Shown here one piece after another: positions 6,769 through 14,934 of a stretch of 64,000 nt of DNA. Numbering within the stretch: the first letter of the stretch is position 1; each line of letters starts with the position of its first letter. The notes under the pieces were generated by a model that ran no database searches, was not told the origin of the DNA, and saw nothing but the letters and a program-made list of their open reading frames with translations. Both the position numbers and the translations under genes were made by a program. Source of the DNA: Streptomyces sp. NBC_01288 (lineage in GTDB: Bacteria > Actinomycetota > Actinomycetes > Streptomycetales > Streptomycetaceae); the NCBI RefSeq assembly GCF_035982055.1, contig NZ_CP108427.1, positions 8,865,001 through 8,929,000 on the forward strand. The letters run 5' to 3'.

Positions 6769-8260
6769 GCGCCTGTACCCCCTCGCCGGCACACATGGCC
6801 GCGAGGATCAGCAGCGCCATCCCCACCGGCCAGGCCCCGTAGCGGACGTACGGCGTGATGCCGTGGGCGAGCGGGACGTCGTAGACCTGGGTCGTGCTCT
6901 TGTTCGTGCCCAGCCAGGAACCGATGCGCCGGCCGCTCGGGCCGTAGACGGCGGAGACGCCGGTCAGGGTGGCGTGGACGATCGGGCGGCCGGTCTCGGC
7001 GGCGCGGAGGGCGGCGAGGGTGGCGTGCTGTTCGGGGGCCCAGCTGTTCTGGAACGACGAGGTCGACGACTGCGCGAGCAGGACGTCGGCGCCGTCCTGC
7101 GCGAGGTGGCGGCTCATGTCGGGGAACGCGGTCTCGAAGCAGATCAGCGGGCCGATGCGCAGCCCGTGTCCCACGTTCATCACGACTTGCTCGGTGCCGT
7201 GCCTGCGGTCCACGCCGGCCGCCTTGCCGACGGAGGTGGCCCAGCCGAGCAGCGAGCGGAAGGGGATGTACTCGCCGAAGGGGACGAGCCGCATCTTGTC
7301 GTAGCGGTCGCCGGTGAGACCCTTCGGGCCGACCAGGATCGAGCTCTTGTAGATGCCGGGCTTGTCGGAGCGCTGGGCGTCCACGTTGACCAGGATGTCG
7401 GCGCCGGTCTCCTTGGAGAGGGCGCCGATACGGCGCGCGAGATCGGGCCGTTTGGTCAGATCGAAGCTGACGCTGCTCTCGCCCCAGGCGATCAGGTCGA
7501 CGTCCTGACCGGCGAGTTGGCGGGTCAGCTGCTCCTCGCGGTCGAAGCGCCGGGTGCCGCTCTCGTCGCCGTCGATGATCCCGGGCTGTACGACGGCGAT
7601 CCGCACGCGGCCGTCGACGTCGGGGCGCGGTGACCACACCCAGGCGGCCGAGGTCGCGGCGGCGGTGGCCAGGAGTCCGGCGACGGCGGGCACCCGGGAC
7701 TCGCGCACGGCGACGAGGACGGCGACCGCGACGTTGACGGCCACGACCAGGAAGCTCAGCAGCCAGACCCCGCCTACGGACGCGAGCCGCAAGGCCGGTT
7801 CCACCTGCCACTGGGTGGAGCCGAGCAGCCCCCAGGGGCCGCCCAACCCCTGCCAGGACCGCACGAGTTCGACCATCAGCCAGCCCGAGGGCAGCACCAG
7901 CAGCGCGGCACCGCCCCGCCGGGGCGACGGCACGCCCCCGAGAAAGCGGCGCACCAGCCAGCCCCACGGCGCCCACAGCACGCCCAGCAGCCCCGCGATG
8001 ACCACGATGAACACACTCAGGCTCGGCACCAGCCAGCTGTGCACGGCCAGCATGAACCCGAGCCCCCCGAACCAGCCGTCGTAGACCGCCCGCCGCCCGG
8101 TCGGCGCGGAGCGCGTCAGCAGGATCCAGGGGACGAGCGCGACGTAGGCGAACCACCACAGGGACGGCGCAGGAAACGCGAACACGGGCAGGGCGCCCGC
8201 GAGCGCGGCGAGCAGGGAACGCCGCCACGGAGAGGCGAGCCAGTCGCCGAAGGTCTTCAT
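6686..8260 (-). CDS. lnt: Apolipoprotein N-acyltransferase
   Basis: An integral membrane enzyme that adds the third acyl chain to the N-terminal cysteine of lipoproteins. It has 524 residues: about six N-terminal membrane helices (LLAALAGALPVFAFP onward), then a nitrilase-like domain carrying the catalytic triad Glu261 (AWGESSVSF), Lys322 (DKMRLVPFGEY) and Cys374 (LICFETAFPD). The start ATG at 8260 has an excellent GGGAGGTG site and replaces an upstream in-frame ATG. Streptomyces are known to N-acylate lipoproteins with Lnt homologues; several lipoproteins in this window are potential clients. The C-terminus runs 83 bp into the convergent Gfo/Idh gene. Confidence 0.95.
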   Translation of the reverse strand: MKTFGDWLASPWRRSLLAALAGALPVFAFPAPSLWWFAYVALVPWILLTRSAPTGRRAVYDGWFGGLGFMLAVHSWLVPSLSVFIVVIAGLLGVLWAPWGWLVRRFLGGVPSPRRGGAALLVLPSGWLMVELVRSWQGLGGPWGLLGSTQWQVEPALRLASVGGVWLLSFLVVAVNVAVAVLVAVRESRVPAVAGLLATAAATSAAWVWSPRPDVDGRVRIAVVQPGIIDGDESGTRRFDREEQLTRQLAGQDVDLIAWGESSVSFDLTKRPDLARRIGALSKETGADILVNVDAQRSDKPGIYKSSILVGPKGLTGDRYDKMRLVPFGEYIPFRSLLGWATSVGKAAGVDRRHGTEQVVMNVGHGLRIGPLICFETAFPDMSRHLAQDGADVLLAQSSTSSFQNSWAPEQHATLAALRAAETGRPIVHATLTGVSAVYGPSGRRIGSWLGTNKSTTQVYDVPLAHGITPYVRYGAWPVGMALLILAAMCAGEGVQALRLRRTGPRPLVPPARTVHESPARPGR

Positions 8261-8341
8261 ACGGCACCTCCCTACCCGCTGGTCGCTCCAGTGTGCGTGC
8301 CGGGGAGGATCTCGCACAGAGGACGTCGACCGGGTCGTCCG

Positions 8342-8397
8342 AGTCCGGTCATCTCAGTCCGGTCATCTCAGTCCGGTCATCTCAGTTTGGCCGTCTC
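8342..8397 (-). repeat. 14-bp tandem repeat x4 at a gene end
   Basis: Three perfect copies of agtccggtcatctc (8342-8383) and a fourth diverged copy (8384-8397) form a 14-bp tandem array. The last copy overlaps the stop codon of the minus-strand gene at 8396-8398. Confidence 0.85.
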
Positions 8398-8893
8398 AGT
8401 GGATCACGGCCTGCGGGCGCCGCTCGGGAAGGCGCCGCCACTTCTCCTCCACGACGACCTCGGTCAGCCGCCAGCCGTCGTCCGTTCGCAGCAGCCCGAA
8501 CGCGTACCGCCCGCCGCACACGAAGTCGGGAGCGGTGGAGGATTCACTGTCGCCGTTCTCGTCTTTGGCGAAGCGCATCGGATTGACGTAGTCGGCCTGG
8601 ACGCGTGCGGTGTCGTCGGTGTGCTGGTCCAGGGCGCCGAAGCTGATCCGCCGGTTCACGATCAGATGCTGCCGCATCGAGAACAGTCCCAGGCTCTCCG
8701 TGAGCCACCCGGCGATCTCTTCCGCGTTCCCCTCGATCCCTCCGGCGGACCGGTAGTCGGCACGCCCGTCCGGGGCGAACAGTTTCCGGTACGCCTCCCA
8801 GTCGCCGTCGTCCACCGCCACCGCGTATTCGGTGATCACTTCGTCCACGGCCAGCCGGTCCATCACAATCGCCAGTTCCACACGCTGCGTCAT
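8396..8893 (-). CDS. SnoaL/NTF2-like nuclear transport factor 2 family protein
   Basis: A 165-residue cone-fold (NTF2/SnoaL-4 type) protein. It opens with the helix-rich VMDRLAVDEVITEYAVAVDDGDWEAYRKLF, then FAPDGRADYRSAGG, the long helical segment and the strands RYAFGLLRTDDGWRLTEVVV that are typical of the family. Such proteins are often isomerases, cyclases or dehydratase-like enzymes acting on small aromatic or polyketide-like molecules, but many have unknown roles. The ATG at 8893 opens the frame. A 14-bp tandem repeat starts at its stop codon. It is divergent from an SDR gene 158 bp away, with which it may share a regulatory region. Confidence 0.82.
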   Translation of the reverse strand: MTQRVELAIVMDRLAVDEVITEYAVAVDDGDWEAYRKLFAPDGRADYRSAGGIEGNAEEIAGWLTESLGLFSMRQHLIVNRRISFGALDQHTDDTARVQADYVNPMRFAKDENGDSESSTAPDFVCGGRYAFGLLRTDDGWRLTEVVVEEKWRRLPERRPQAVIH

Positions 8894-9050
8894 CGGCTCA
8901 GTGTTGGCTACGGAGCGTGTCGCGCCAAGGGGGACGCGGATACAAGGTGGGGAACATTCGGTGGTGTTCGACGGTTCTTCGCCGTCCTTCGCCGATCTTC
9001 ATCCCGATCTCCGTCCCGATCTTCATCGGTTTCCGTCGCGAGGAGTGCTC

Positions 9051-9791
9051 ATGAAACGTCTTGTCACGGTCGTCACCGGGGGCAGCCGGGGGATCGGCGC
9101 CGCGACCTGCCGACGGCTCGCGGAGGACGGGCACGACGTGGTCGTGGGCTATCTCGGGGACGCGCAGGCCGCCGAGGACGTCGCGGAGGGGGTACGGCGG
9201 GCAGGGGCCCGTTCGCTGTGCGTGCGCGGGGACGTGTCCGTCGAGGCGGATGTGGAGCGGCTCTTCACGGTGGCCGCGAACCAACTCGGCCCGGTCACCG
9301 GCCTGGTGAACAACGCCGGGGTGACCGGTCCGTTCGGCCGCCTCGCCGACACCGACCCCGCCGACCTGCGCCGCGTCGTCGAGGTCAACCTGCTGGGCAC
9401 ACTGCTGTGTTCACGCCGCGCCGCACAGGTGATGACGGCACGGGGAAACGGCGTGATCGTGAACGTCTCGTCGGCCGCCGCGACCCTCGGCAGCCCCGGC
9501 GACTACGTCCACTACGCCGCGACGAAGGCCGCCGTCGACACCCTCACCCTGGGCCTGGCCAAGGAACTCGGCCCCGCCGGTATCCGCGTCAACGCGGTGG
9601 CGCCCGGCGTCATCGACACGGAGATCCACGGGAGATCCGGCGACCCGGACCGCGCCGAGCGGTTGGCGGCGTCGATTCCGCTGCGGCGGGTCGGCCAGCC
9701 CGAGGAAGTCGCCGCGGCGATCGCCTGGTTGATGTCACCGGAGGCGTCCTACGCGACGGGGACGGTGGTGCGGGTGTCGGGCGGGCGGTGA
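9051..9791 (+). CDS. SDR-family oxidoreductase
   Basis: A 246-residue classical SDR. The Rossmann motif TGGSRGIG is at about residues 9-16, NNAG near 88, catalytic Ser in NVSSAAAT and YAATK (Tyr/Lys) near 152-156, and the C-terminus ends with the usual GTVVRVSGG strand. The ATG at 9051 with AGGAG at 9041 is chosen over an upstream ATG at 8832 that lies inside the divergent gene region. The EIHGRSGDPDRAERL segment forms the variable substrate lid. It is most similar in style to FabG/glucose dehydrogenase-like oxidoreductases; the substrate is unknown. Confidence 0.92.
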   Translation: MKRLVTVVTGGSRGIGAATCRRLAEDGHDVVVGYLGDAQAAEDVAEGVRRAGARSLCVRGDVSVEADVERLFTVAANQLGPVTGLVNNAGVTGPFGRLADTDPADLRRVVEVNLLGTLLCSRRAAQVMTARGNGVIVNVSSAAATLGSPGDYVHYAATKAAVDTLTLGLAKELGPAGIRVNAVAPGVIDTEIHGRSGDPDRAERLAASIPLRRVGQPEEVAAAIAWLMSPEASYATGTVVRVSGGR

Positions 9792-9794
9792 GCT

Positions 9795-9974
9795 TCAGGC
9801 CGCCGCGATGACCTCGTCACGTATAGCCTTGGCCCACTCGACCACCAACAGCTCGTATTCCTCCCGCTCTTGGGTGGAGAGCGAGCCGCCCGCACGCAGC
9901 CAGAGTGCCCGGATCTGCTCGTTCACCTCGGAAGCAGACCGCACGGAACCAGGGGCCACGGAATCGGGGGACAT
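9795..9974 (-). CDS. Small conserved-type protein, 59 residues
   Basis: A complete small ORF on the minus strand starting ATG at 9974 and stopping 3 bp from the end of the convergent SDR gene. It encodes MSPDSVAPGSVRSASEVNEQ at the start and an amphipathic helical C-terminal half containing REEYELLVVEWAKAIRDE. The composition is that of a real Streptomyces protein (acidic helix, no long Arg/Ala runs typical of shadow frames). No membrane segment or known motif is visible, and the function is unknown. Confidence 0.65.
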   Translation of the reverse strand: MSPDSVAPGSVRSASEVNEQIRALWLRAGGSLSTQEREEYELLVVEWAKAIRDEVIAAA

Positions 9975-10083
9975 GTGAACAGCCTAGGGGCAAGGACTGA
10001 CACTGCGCTACCGGACGGCTACTCAGACCGTATGGGGTTGGTCACGGGCGGGTTGAGCGGAGCGCCCGGCGCGGCCCGGACGC

Positions 10084-10602
10084 TCAGTCGACCCACGTGA
10101 CGACGCACTGGGTGTGACGTGCGGCGGTCCGGTAGAACTCCCGCAGGGCGACGAAGTGTTCGGTCAGATGTTCCCGTACTTCGATGTCGGACCGGGGGCC
10201 GAACCCGCAGACGGCAGCCGCGACTTCGGCGGACGCCGGCATGTCCACGAGCAGGTCGCCGAGTTGGAGACGGTCCAGTGCGGCGGAGGCGTCGGCGACC
10301 GCGGCCGGGGCGAGCAGTCGGGGCGGATCGCCGAAGCCGTCGTACACCTCGTCGTGGTCCAGGAATCCCGCGTCCTCGTCGGGATCGCCCGATACGGCCC
10401 GGTCGAGCAGGGCGATCACCTCGGGGTCGGCACCCGTAGAGCGGCAGTAGCGGATGAGGCCCCACAGTGCCCAGCCCGTGTCGAGCAGGTCGCCGTCCGG
10501 TGGGTCCCAGCCCGGGGACGCGCCGGGCGAGGTGAGGGCCGAAGTGCGGCAGCGGTCGAGGTAGTCGGGCGTCACTCGGGCGAACTGCTGCGTCAGCGCC
10601 AT
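10084..10602 (-). CDS. DUF1877-like (YfbM family) protein
   Basis: A 172-residue cytoplasmic protein. The N-terminus MALTQQFARVTPDYLDRCR, the central LDTGWALWGLIRYCR and the LTEHFVALREFYRTAA helix near the C-terminus fit the DUF1877/YfbM fold, whose biochemical role is unknown. It ends in VVTWVD. It starts 8 bp after the stop of the HxlR regulator gene, in the same direction, so both are probably co-transcribed. Confidence 0.7.
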   Translation of the reverse strand: MALTQQFARVTPDYLDRCRTSALTSPGASPGWDPPDGDLLDTGWALWGLIRYCRSTGADPEVIALLDRAVSGDPDEDAGFLDHDEVYDGFGDPPRLLAPAAVADASAALDRLQLGDLLVDMPASAEVAAAVCGFGPRSDIEVREHLTEHFVALREFYRTAARHTQCVVTWVD

Positions 10603-10609
10603 GAGTTGG

Positions 10610-11002
10610 TCACCCCCGCCGCTCGGCCCACACCCGCGACCACTCCAGCAACGGCCCCATCGCCGTCACGAGGTCCGCGCCGAGCGCGGTCAACTGCCAG
10701 GCCCCGTCCGGCGTCTGCCCCGCGATGTCCGCCTCGCGCAGCTCCGCCAGCCGGGTGGACAGGACGCTGGAGGACATGTCGTCGCAGCGGTGTTGCAGGT
10801 CGCGGAAGCCGATCGAGGTGTCGTGCCGGTGGAGTTCCCAGATCACACGGAGTGTCCAGCGTCGGCCGAGGAGGTCGAGTGCGGCCATGACGGGACGGCC
10901 GGTGGTCGATCCGCGCACGGGGCGACCGGGGGTGGGGGTCGGTTCCAACTGGGCCTCCTCGCCCGGCACATGGTGATCGCCTGGGACGAACTCCTGGTTC
11001 AC
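10610..11002 (-). CDS. HxlR-family transcriptional regulator
   Basis: A 130-residue winged-helix DNA-binding protein. The HxlR hallmark LDLLGRRWTLRVIWELH is followed by GFRDLQHRCDDMSSSVLSTRLAELREADI (recognition helix and wing), and LEWSRVWAERR ends the protein. The N-terminal 30 residues are a flexible extension; a later ATG (MAALDLLG) is possible. A perfect 10-bp inverted repeat in the divergent spacer at 11004-11030 is the obvious operator, so it likely controls itself and the CMD-family gene. Confidence 0.88.
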   Translation of the reverse strand: MNQEFVPGDHHVPGEEAQLEPTPTPGRPVRGSTTGRPVMAALDLLGRRWTLRVIWELHRHDTSIGFRDLQHRCDDMSSSVLSTRLAELREADIAGQTPDGAWQLTALGADLVTAMGPLLEWSRVWAERRG

Positions 11003-11003
11003 C

Positions 11004-11030
11004 CTTGCGCTTCGATTTCAGAAGCGCAAG
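11004..11030 (+). promoter_or_regulatory. Palindromic operator between HxlR and CMD genes
   Basis: Perfect arms cttgcgcttc and gaagcgcaag flank the 7-base spacer gatttca. The site lies 2 bp from the HxlR start and 24-50 bp before the CMD gene start, where a bound dimer could repress both. Confidence 0.65.
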
Positions 11031-11053
11031 AGTCGGTAGACGTGAACCCGGAC

Positions 11054-11614
11054 ATGAAACAGCGCATCGAAGGTGTCACTCCGCCCTACGCCCCCGAGAC
11101 CGACCGCGCCCTGCACCGTTGGATGCCACCCGGCGTCACCCGCGAACCTCTGATGCTCTTCAAGATCCTCGAACGCCATCCCGAACTCGCCTCGCGCATA
11201 CGGGCGTTGGGTGCCGGGCTCCTCGGCCACGGCCTCCTGGACACCGCCGACCGCGAACTCGTCATCGCCCGCGTCTGCGCCCGCTCCGGCTGCGCCTACG
11301 AGTGGGGCGTCCACATGGCGACGTACGCCGAGACCGCTCAACTCACCCAGCGACAGGTCACTTTGACCGCGACCGGCGCCTCCGACGACCCTGCCTGGTC
11401 GCCCCGGCAGTCCGCGCTGCTCCGAGCCGTCGACGAACTCCACGCCGGCGCCCGGCTGAGCGACCCGGTCTGGTCCGGCCTGCGGGAGCACCTCGACGAA
11501 CTCGAAGCGATCGAGTTCCTCGTGCTCGCCGGGTGGTACCGCACCATCGCGTACGTCGCCAACGGCGTCGGGATCGAGCCCGAGCCCTGGGCCCTTGCCC
11601 TGCCCGGGAGTTGA
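11054..11614 (+). CDS. Carboxymuconolactone decarboxylase-family protein
   Basis: A 186-residue all-helical CMD/AhpD-like protein. The region VIARVCARSGCAYEWGVHMATY carries the family Cys/Glu/His surroundings, although spaced as C-x4-C rather than the AhpD C-x2-C, so peroxidase activity is doubtful. ILERHPELASRIRALGAGLL and AIEFLVLAGWYRTIAYVANGVGI are the flanking helices. The start could be ATG 11054 or the in-frame GTG 11042; neither has a strong ribosome site. It is divergent from an HxlR regulator with a shared palindrome, a frequent arrangement for redox- or aldehyde-responsive detoxification genes. Confidence 0.85.
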   Translation: MKQRIEGVTPPYAPETDRALHRWMPPGVTREPLMLFKILERHPELASRIRALGAGLLGHGLLDTADRELVIARVCARSGCAYEWGVHMATYAETAQLTQRQVTLTATGASDDPAWSPRQSALLRAVDELHAGARLSDPVWSGLREHLDELEAIEFLVLAGWYRTIAYVANGVGIEPEPWALALPGS

Positions 11615-11615
11615 C

Positions 11616-12491
11616 TCAGCCCGCCGACTCCGCCGCGTGCGGGCTCAGCGCACCCGCCGTCACCAGCGCGATGATGACGATGCCGAGGGCGACGCGGTAG
11701 TAGACGAACGGCATGAAGCTCTTGTGAGAGATGAACTTCATGAACCACGCAATTACGGCATACCCGACTACGAACGCGATCAACGTCGCGAACATCGTCG
11801 GCCCCCACGCGACATGCCCTTCCTCCGCCGCGTCCTTCAACTCGAAGGCGCCGGAGGCCAGTACGGCCGGCATGGCGAGGAGGAAGGAGTAACGGGCCGC
11901 CGCTTCGCGGGTGTAGCCCATGAAGAGGCCGCCGCTGATGGTCGCGCCCGAGCGGGAGACGCCGGGGACGAGGGCCATGGCCTGGCAGAGGCCGTAGAGC
12001 AGGCCGTCCTTGGTGTTGAGGTCCACCAGGGTCTTGCGCTGCTTGGGGGCCCGGTGCCGGCCGCCGTTCTCGTCGCGGGCCGCGAGGAGGTCGGCGATGC
12101 CGATGACGACGCCCATCACGATCAGCATCGTGGCGGTGACGCGCAGGTCGCGGAACGGCCCCTCGATCTGGTCCTTGAGGGTCACGCCGAGCACGCCGAT
12201 CGGGATGGAGCCGACGATCACCAGCCAGCCCATCTGGGCGTCATGGTCGCGCCGCATCTCCTTGTTGGTGAGCGAGCGGAACCACGCGGCGAGAATCCGC
12301 CCGACATCCTGGCGGAAATAGATCAGCACCGCCGCCTCCGTGCCGAGCTGGGTGATCGCGGTGAAGGCCGCGCCCGGGTCCTCCCAGCCCGAGAAGGCCG
12401 CCGTAAGCCGCAGATGCGCGCTGGAGGAGACGGGGAGGAACTCGGTCAGCCCCTGGACGAGTCCGAGGATGAGGGATTCAAACCAAGACAT
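11616..12491 (-). CDS. uppP: Undecaprenyl-diphosphatase (UppP/BacA)
   Basis: A 291-residue polytopic membrane enzyme that dephosphorylates undecaprenyl pyrophosphate to recycle the lipid carrier of cell-wall synthesis and can give bacitracin tolerance. It starts MSWFESLILGLVQGLTEFLPVSSSAH, the first BacA signature with the catalytic Glu and Ser/His; the second signature PGVSRSGATISGG is present near residue 175. About eight hydrophobic helices are visible. The ATG at 12491 is chosen over upstream in-frame codons because the protein aligns from MSWFES. It is convergent with the CMD gene, the stops being 1 bp apart. Confidence 0.96.
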   Translation of the reverse strand: MSWFESLILGLVQGLTEFLPVSSSAHLRLTAAFSGWEDPGAAFTAITQLGTEAAVLIYFRQDVGRILAAWFRSLTNKEMRRDHDAQMGWLVIVGSIPIGVLGVTLKDQIEGPFRDLRVTATMLIVMGVVIGIADLLAARDENGGRHRAPKQRKTLVDLNTKDGLLYGLCQAMALVPGVSRSGATISGGLFMGYTREAAARYSFLLAMPAVLASGAFELKDAAEEGHVAWGPTMFATLIAFVVGYAVIAWFMKFISHKSFMPFVYYRVALGIVIIALVTAGALSPHAAESAG

Positions 12492-12606
12492 GGAGTTACG
12501 GCGTCCAAGTGCTGATCGTGGAGGGGCAAAGGACACACCAAAACGCCGCGCGCGGTGAACGAGTGTGTATGAGGGGCAGCGTAGCGTCCCGGCGTGACAG
12601 GCCCGA

Positions 12607-12708
12607 CACAGGGGTTTCACGGCGGTTGTGGGACTCAGGGCACAGAGGTTTCAGGGTCGTTGCGCGACTCCCTGCACAGAGGTTTCACGAGTGGTCCGAC
12701 GACTCCGG
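12607..12708 (+). repeat. Three imperfect 34-bp tandem repeats
   Basis: The motif cacag(a/g)ggtttcac starts at 12607, 12641 and 12675, each time followed by about 20 bases with a shared gactc core, giving an exact 34-bp period. It lies in the 320-bp non-coding interval between uppP and the Gfo/Idh gene, upstream of a LacI-type half-palindrome. A period of about three helical turns would place repeated protein sites on one DNA face. Confidence 0.7.
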
Positions 12709-12757
12709 GTTCGCGGTGTTGACCAGCTGCGGGGGCGGCGCATACGTTGCAGCGGAG

Positions 12758-12769
12758 GAAAGCGCTTGC
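12758..12769 (+). promoter_or_regulatory. LacI-family operator-like site
   Basis: The sequence gaaagcgcttgc centres on AGCGCT and resembles the common LacI/GalR operator (GAAAGCGCTTTC). It lies 43 bp before the Gfo/Idh start, so the oxidoreductase-PmoA-cupin operon may be under carbohydrate control. No LacI regulator gene is in the window. Confidence 0.5.
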
Positions 12770-12811
12770 TGCATGCGCTCGCTGTTCCCCGGAGGAGTGC
12801 TGATCACGACC

Positions 12812-13999
12812 ATGTCCACACCCGCCACCAACCCCGGGGCGTTCCAGCCCTTGCCGCCGCTCGCCGGCCGACGCATCAGGGCCGCCGTGGTCGGCGCCGG
12901 TGCCATCGGCCGGGGTTCCCATTTTCCCGCGCTCGCCCGGCTCGCCGCGGAGGGCGAGACCGAGGTGGTCGCGGCCGTTGACATCGATGCCAAGTCGGTC
13001 GAGTCCTTCTGCTCCGAGGCCAGGATCCCGCACGCCTACACCGATCTGGAGCAGATGCTCCGGGAGCAGCGGCCCGACCTCGTCACCATCTGCACCCCGC
13101 CCACCCTGCACCGCGCGCAGACCATCGCCGCGCTGCGGGCCGGCGCCTGGGTCTGGTGCGAGAAGCCGCCGGTGCCGACCCTGGCCGACTTCGACGCCGT
13201 AGAGGACGAAGAGGGACCGGGGAGGGGCACCCCCGACGGGCCGTACGCCTCGATCGTCTTTCAGCACCGCTTCGGGTCGGGCTCCCGGCATGTGCGCCGA
13301 TTGCTCGCCGAGCAGGCGATGGGGCGGCCGCTCGTGGCGCACTGTCAGACCACCTGGTACCGCGATACCGCTTACTACGCCGTGCCCTGGCGCGGGCGCT
13401 GGGAGACCGAGGGCGGCGGACCCGCCATGGGACACGGCATCCACCAGATGGACCTGCTGCTCGATCTGCTCGGGCCGTGGAGCGAGGTGAAGGCGATGGC
13501 CGGGCGGCTGGTCCACGACGTGGAGACCGAGGACGTCTCGACCGCCCTGGTGCGTTTCGAGAACGGCGCGCTGGCGACCGTCGTGAACAGCGTCCTGAGC
13601 CCCGACGAGGTCAGCCGTATCCGCATCGACTGCGAGCGCGCCACCGTCGAACTCACCCACCTGTACGGGCACAGCAACGACAACTGGCGCATCACCCCCG
13701 CCCCGGACGTGTCGGGCGGTGAGGCCGCGGGCTGGCAGGACTTCGGGCCGGACGTGCCGAGTTCGCACCTGGAGCAGCTGCGTGAACTCGTCGTGAGCAT
13801 GCGGGCCGGCGAACGGCCGCGCAGCAGCGGCACGGACGGCCGCACCAGCCTCGAACTGATCACCGCGCTCTACAAGTCGGCGTTCACGGACACGACCGTA
13901 CGGGCCGGCGAGATCGGCCCCGGAGACCCCTATTACACGGCGCTGCACGGCGGCGCCCCCGGCTGGGCGCCCGTGGCGCGCGAGGAGGTGTCGGCGTGA
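12812..13999 (+). CDS. Gfo/Idh/MocA-family oxidoreductase
   Basis: First gene of a three-gene operon. The 395-residue protein begins with a short Pro-rich lead and the Rossmann motif RAAVVGAGAIGRGSHFPALA; the family lysine is in WVWCEKPPVP (about residue 118) and a substrate-domain MGHGIHQMDLLLDLLG carries the usual His. GGAGGAG at 12791 precedes the ATG at 12812 by a rather long gap; GTG 12797 is too close to it to be used. The stop overlaps the next start by 4 bp (GTGA), implying translational coupling with the PmoA-like gene. It is probably a sugar/sugar-acid dehydrogenase; the substrate is unknown. Confidence 0.88.
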   Translation: MSTPATNPGAFQPLPPLAGRRIRAAVVGAGAIGRGSHFPALARLAAEGETEVVAAVDIDAKSVESFCSEARIPHAYTDLEQMLREQRPDLVTICTPPTLHRAQTIAALRAGAWVWCEKPPVPTLADFDAVEDEEGPGRGTPDGPYASIVFQHRFGSGSRHVRRLLAEQAMGRPLVAHCQTTWYRDTAYYAVPWRGRWETEGGGPAMGHGIHQMDLLLDLLGPWSEVKAMAGRLVHDVETEDVSTALVRFENGALATVVNSVLSPDEVSRIRIDCERATVELTHLYGHSNDNWRITPAPDVSGGEAAGWQDFGPDVPSSHLEQLRELVVSMRAGERPRSSGTDGRTSLELITALYKSAFTDTTVRAGEIGPGDPYYTALHGGAPGWAPVAREEVSA

Positions 14000-14934
14000 C
14001 CGGCCTGCGTATCGTCCATGCCCACGGGGACCGCATCACGGTGACCGAACCGGCCACCGGCGTCGAGCTGTTCAGCTATGTGTACCGGCCCGAGGCCACC
14101 TGGGAGGCGCCGAAGCCGTACCTCCACCCGATCAGGACGCTCGCCGGTGACGTCGTCACGGACTACCGGCCCAACGACCACCGGTGGCACAAGGGCCTCC
14201 AGTTCACCGCCTCGCATCTGTCGGGCCAGAACCTGTGGGGCGGCAACACATACGTTCACGGTGAGGGGTATCTCCAACTCCCGGAGCGGGTCGGGTCGAT
14301 GGCCCACGTCGCCTTCGACGAGATCGACATCCACACCGACTCGGGCGCTGAGCGTCTCGTCATCGCCGAACGGCTGACCTGGCATCCGTACAGCGGCGAA
14401 CTCTGGGCCGACGAGCAGCGCCGGATCGAGGTGCACGACGTCGACACGGAGTCGGGGTCGTGGGCGCTGACCTGGACGAGCGCCGTGACCAACCGCCGTG
14501 ACGAGCCCCTGCTGTTCGGCAGCCCGACCACCCACGGGCGCGAGGCGGCCGGCTACACGGGCCTCTTCTGGCGCGGCCCGCGCGCCTTCCGCGACGGCCG
14601 CATCATCGGCCCCGACGGCGAGGGCCCCGAGCTGATGGGCTCCCAGGGCCCCTGGCTCGCCGTCTCCGGAGAGCACGACGGCACCGACGGGCACGCGACC
14701 ATCGTCTTCGCGCACGCCCCCGAGAACGACCACACCGGCGCCCAGGGCTCTCATCCCGATCACTGGTTCGTACGCAACGAGCCGTTCGCGGGAATCGCCC
14801 CCTCCTACGCCTTCTACGACGAGCTGGTGCTCGACCCCGGCGACACGCTCACCCGGCGCTACCGGGTCGTCGTGGCCGACGGGGCGTGGGAGCGGGAGGA
14901 GATCGCCAAGTACCTGGAGGCGCGGCCGTGGTGA
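13996..14934 (+). CDS. PmoA-like (DUF6807) family protein
   Basis: A 312-residue beta-rich protein of the family annotated as methane oxygenase PmoA, a misleading name: it is soluble and unrelated to membrane methane monooxygenase. Motifs include VYRPEATWEAPKPYLHPIRT, the NDHRWHKGL His cluster, NLWGGNTYV and RNEPFAGIAPSYAFYDEL. In actinobacteria such genes commonly accompany Gfo/Idh oxidoreductases in carbohydrate loci, as here. The start GTG overlaps the upstream stop by 4 bp and the stop overlaps the next gene's start region, so the three are one tightly coupled operon. Confidence 0.85.
   Translation: MTGLRIVHAHGDRITVTEPATGVELFSYVYRPEATWEAPKPYLHPIRTLAGDVVTDYRPNDHRWHKGLQFTASHLSGQNLWGGNTYVHGEGYLQLPERVGSMAHVAFDEIDIHTDSGAERLVIAERLTWHPYSGELWADEQRRIEVHDVDTESGSWALTWTSAVTNRRDEPLLFGSPTTHGREAAGYTGLFWRGPRAFRDGRIIGPDGEGPELMGSQGPWLAVSGEHDGTDGHATIVFAHAPENDHTGAQGSHPDHWFVRNEPFAGIAPSYAFYDELVLDPGDTLTRRYRVVVADGAWEREEIAKYLEARPW

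Noticed and set aside
8898..9284. Minus-strand 128-residue gene opposite the SDR start
   Set aside because: Antisense to the SDR N-terminus and promoter; no motifs.
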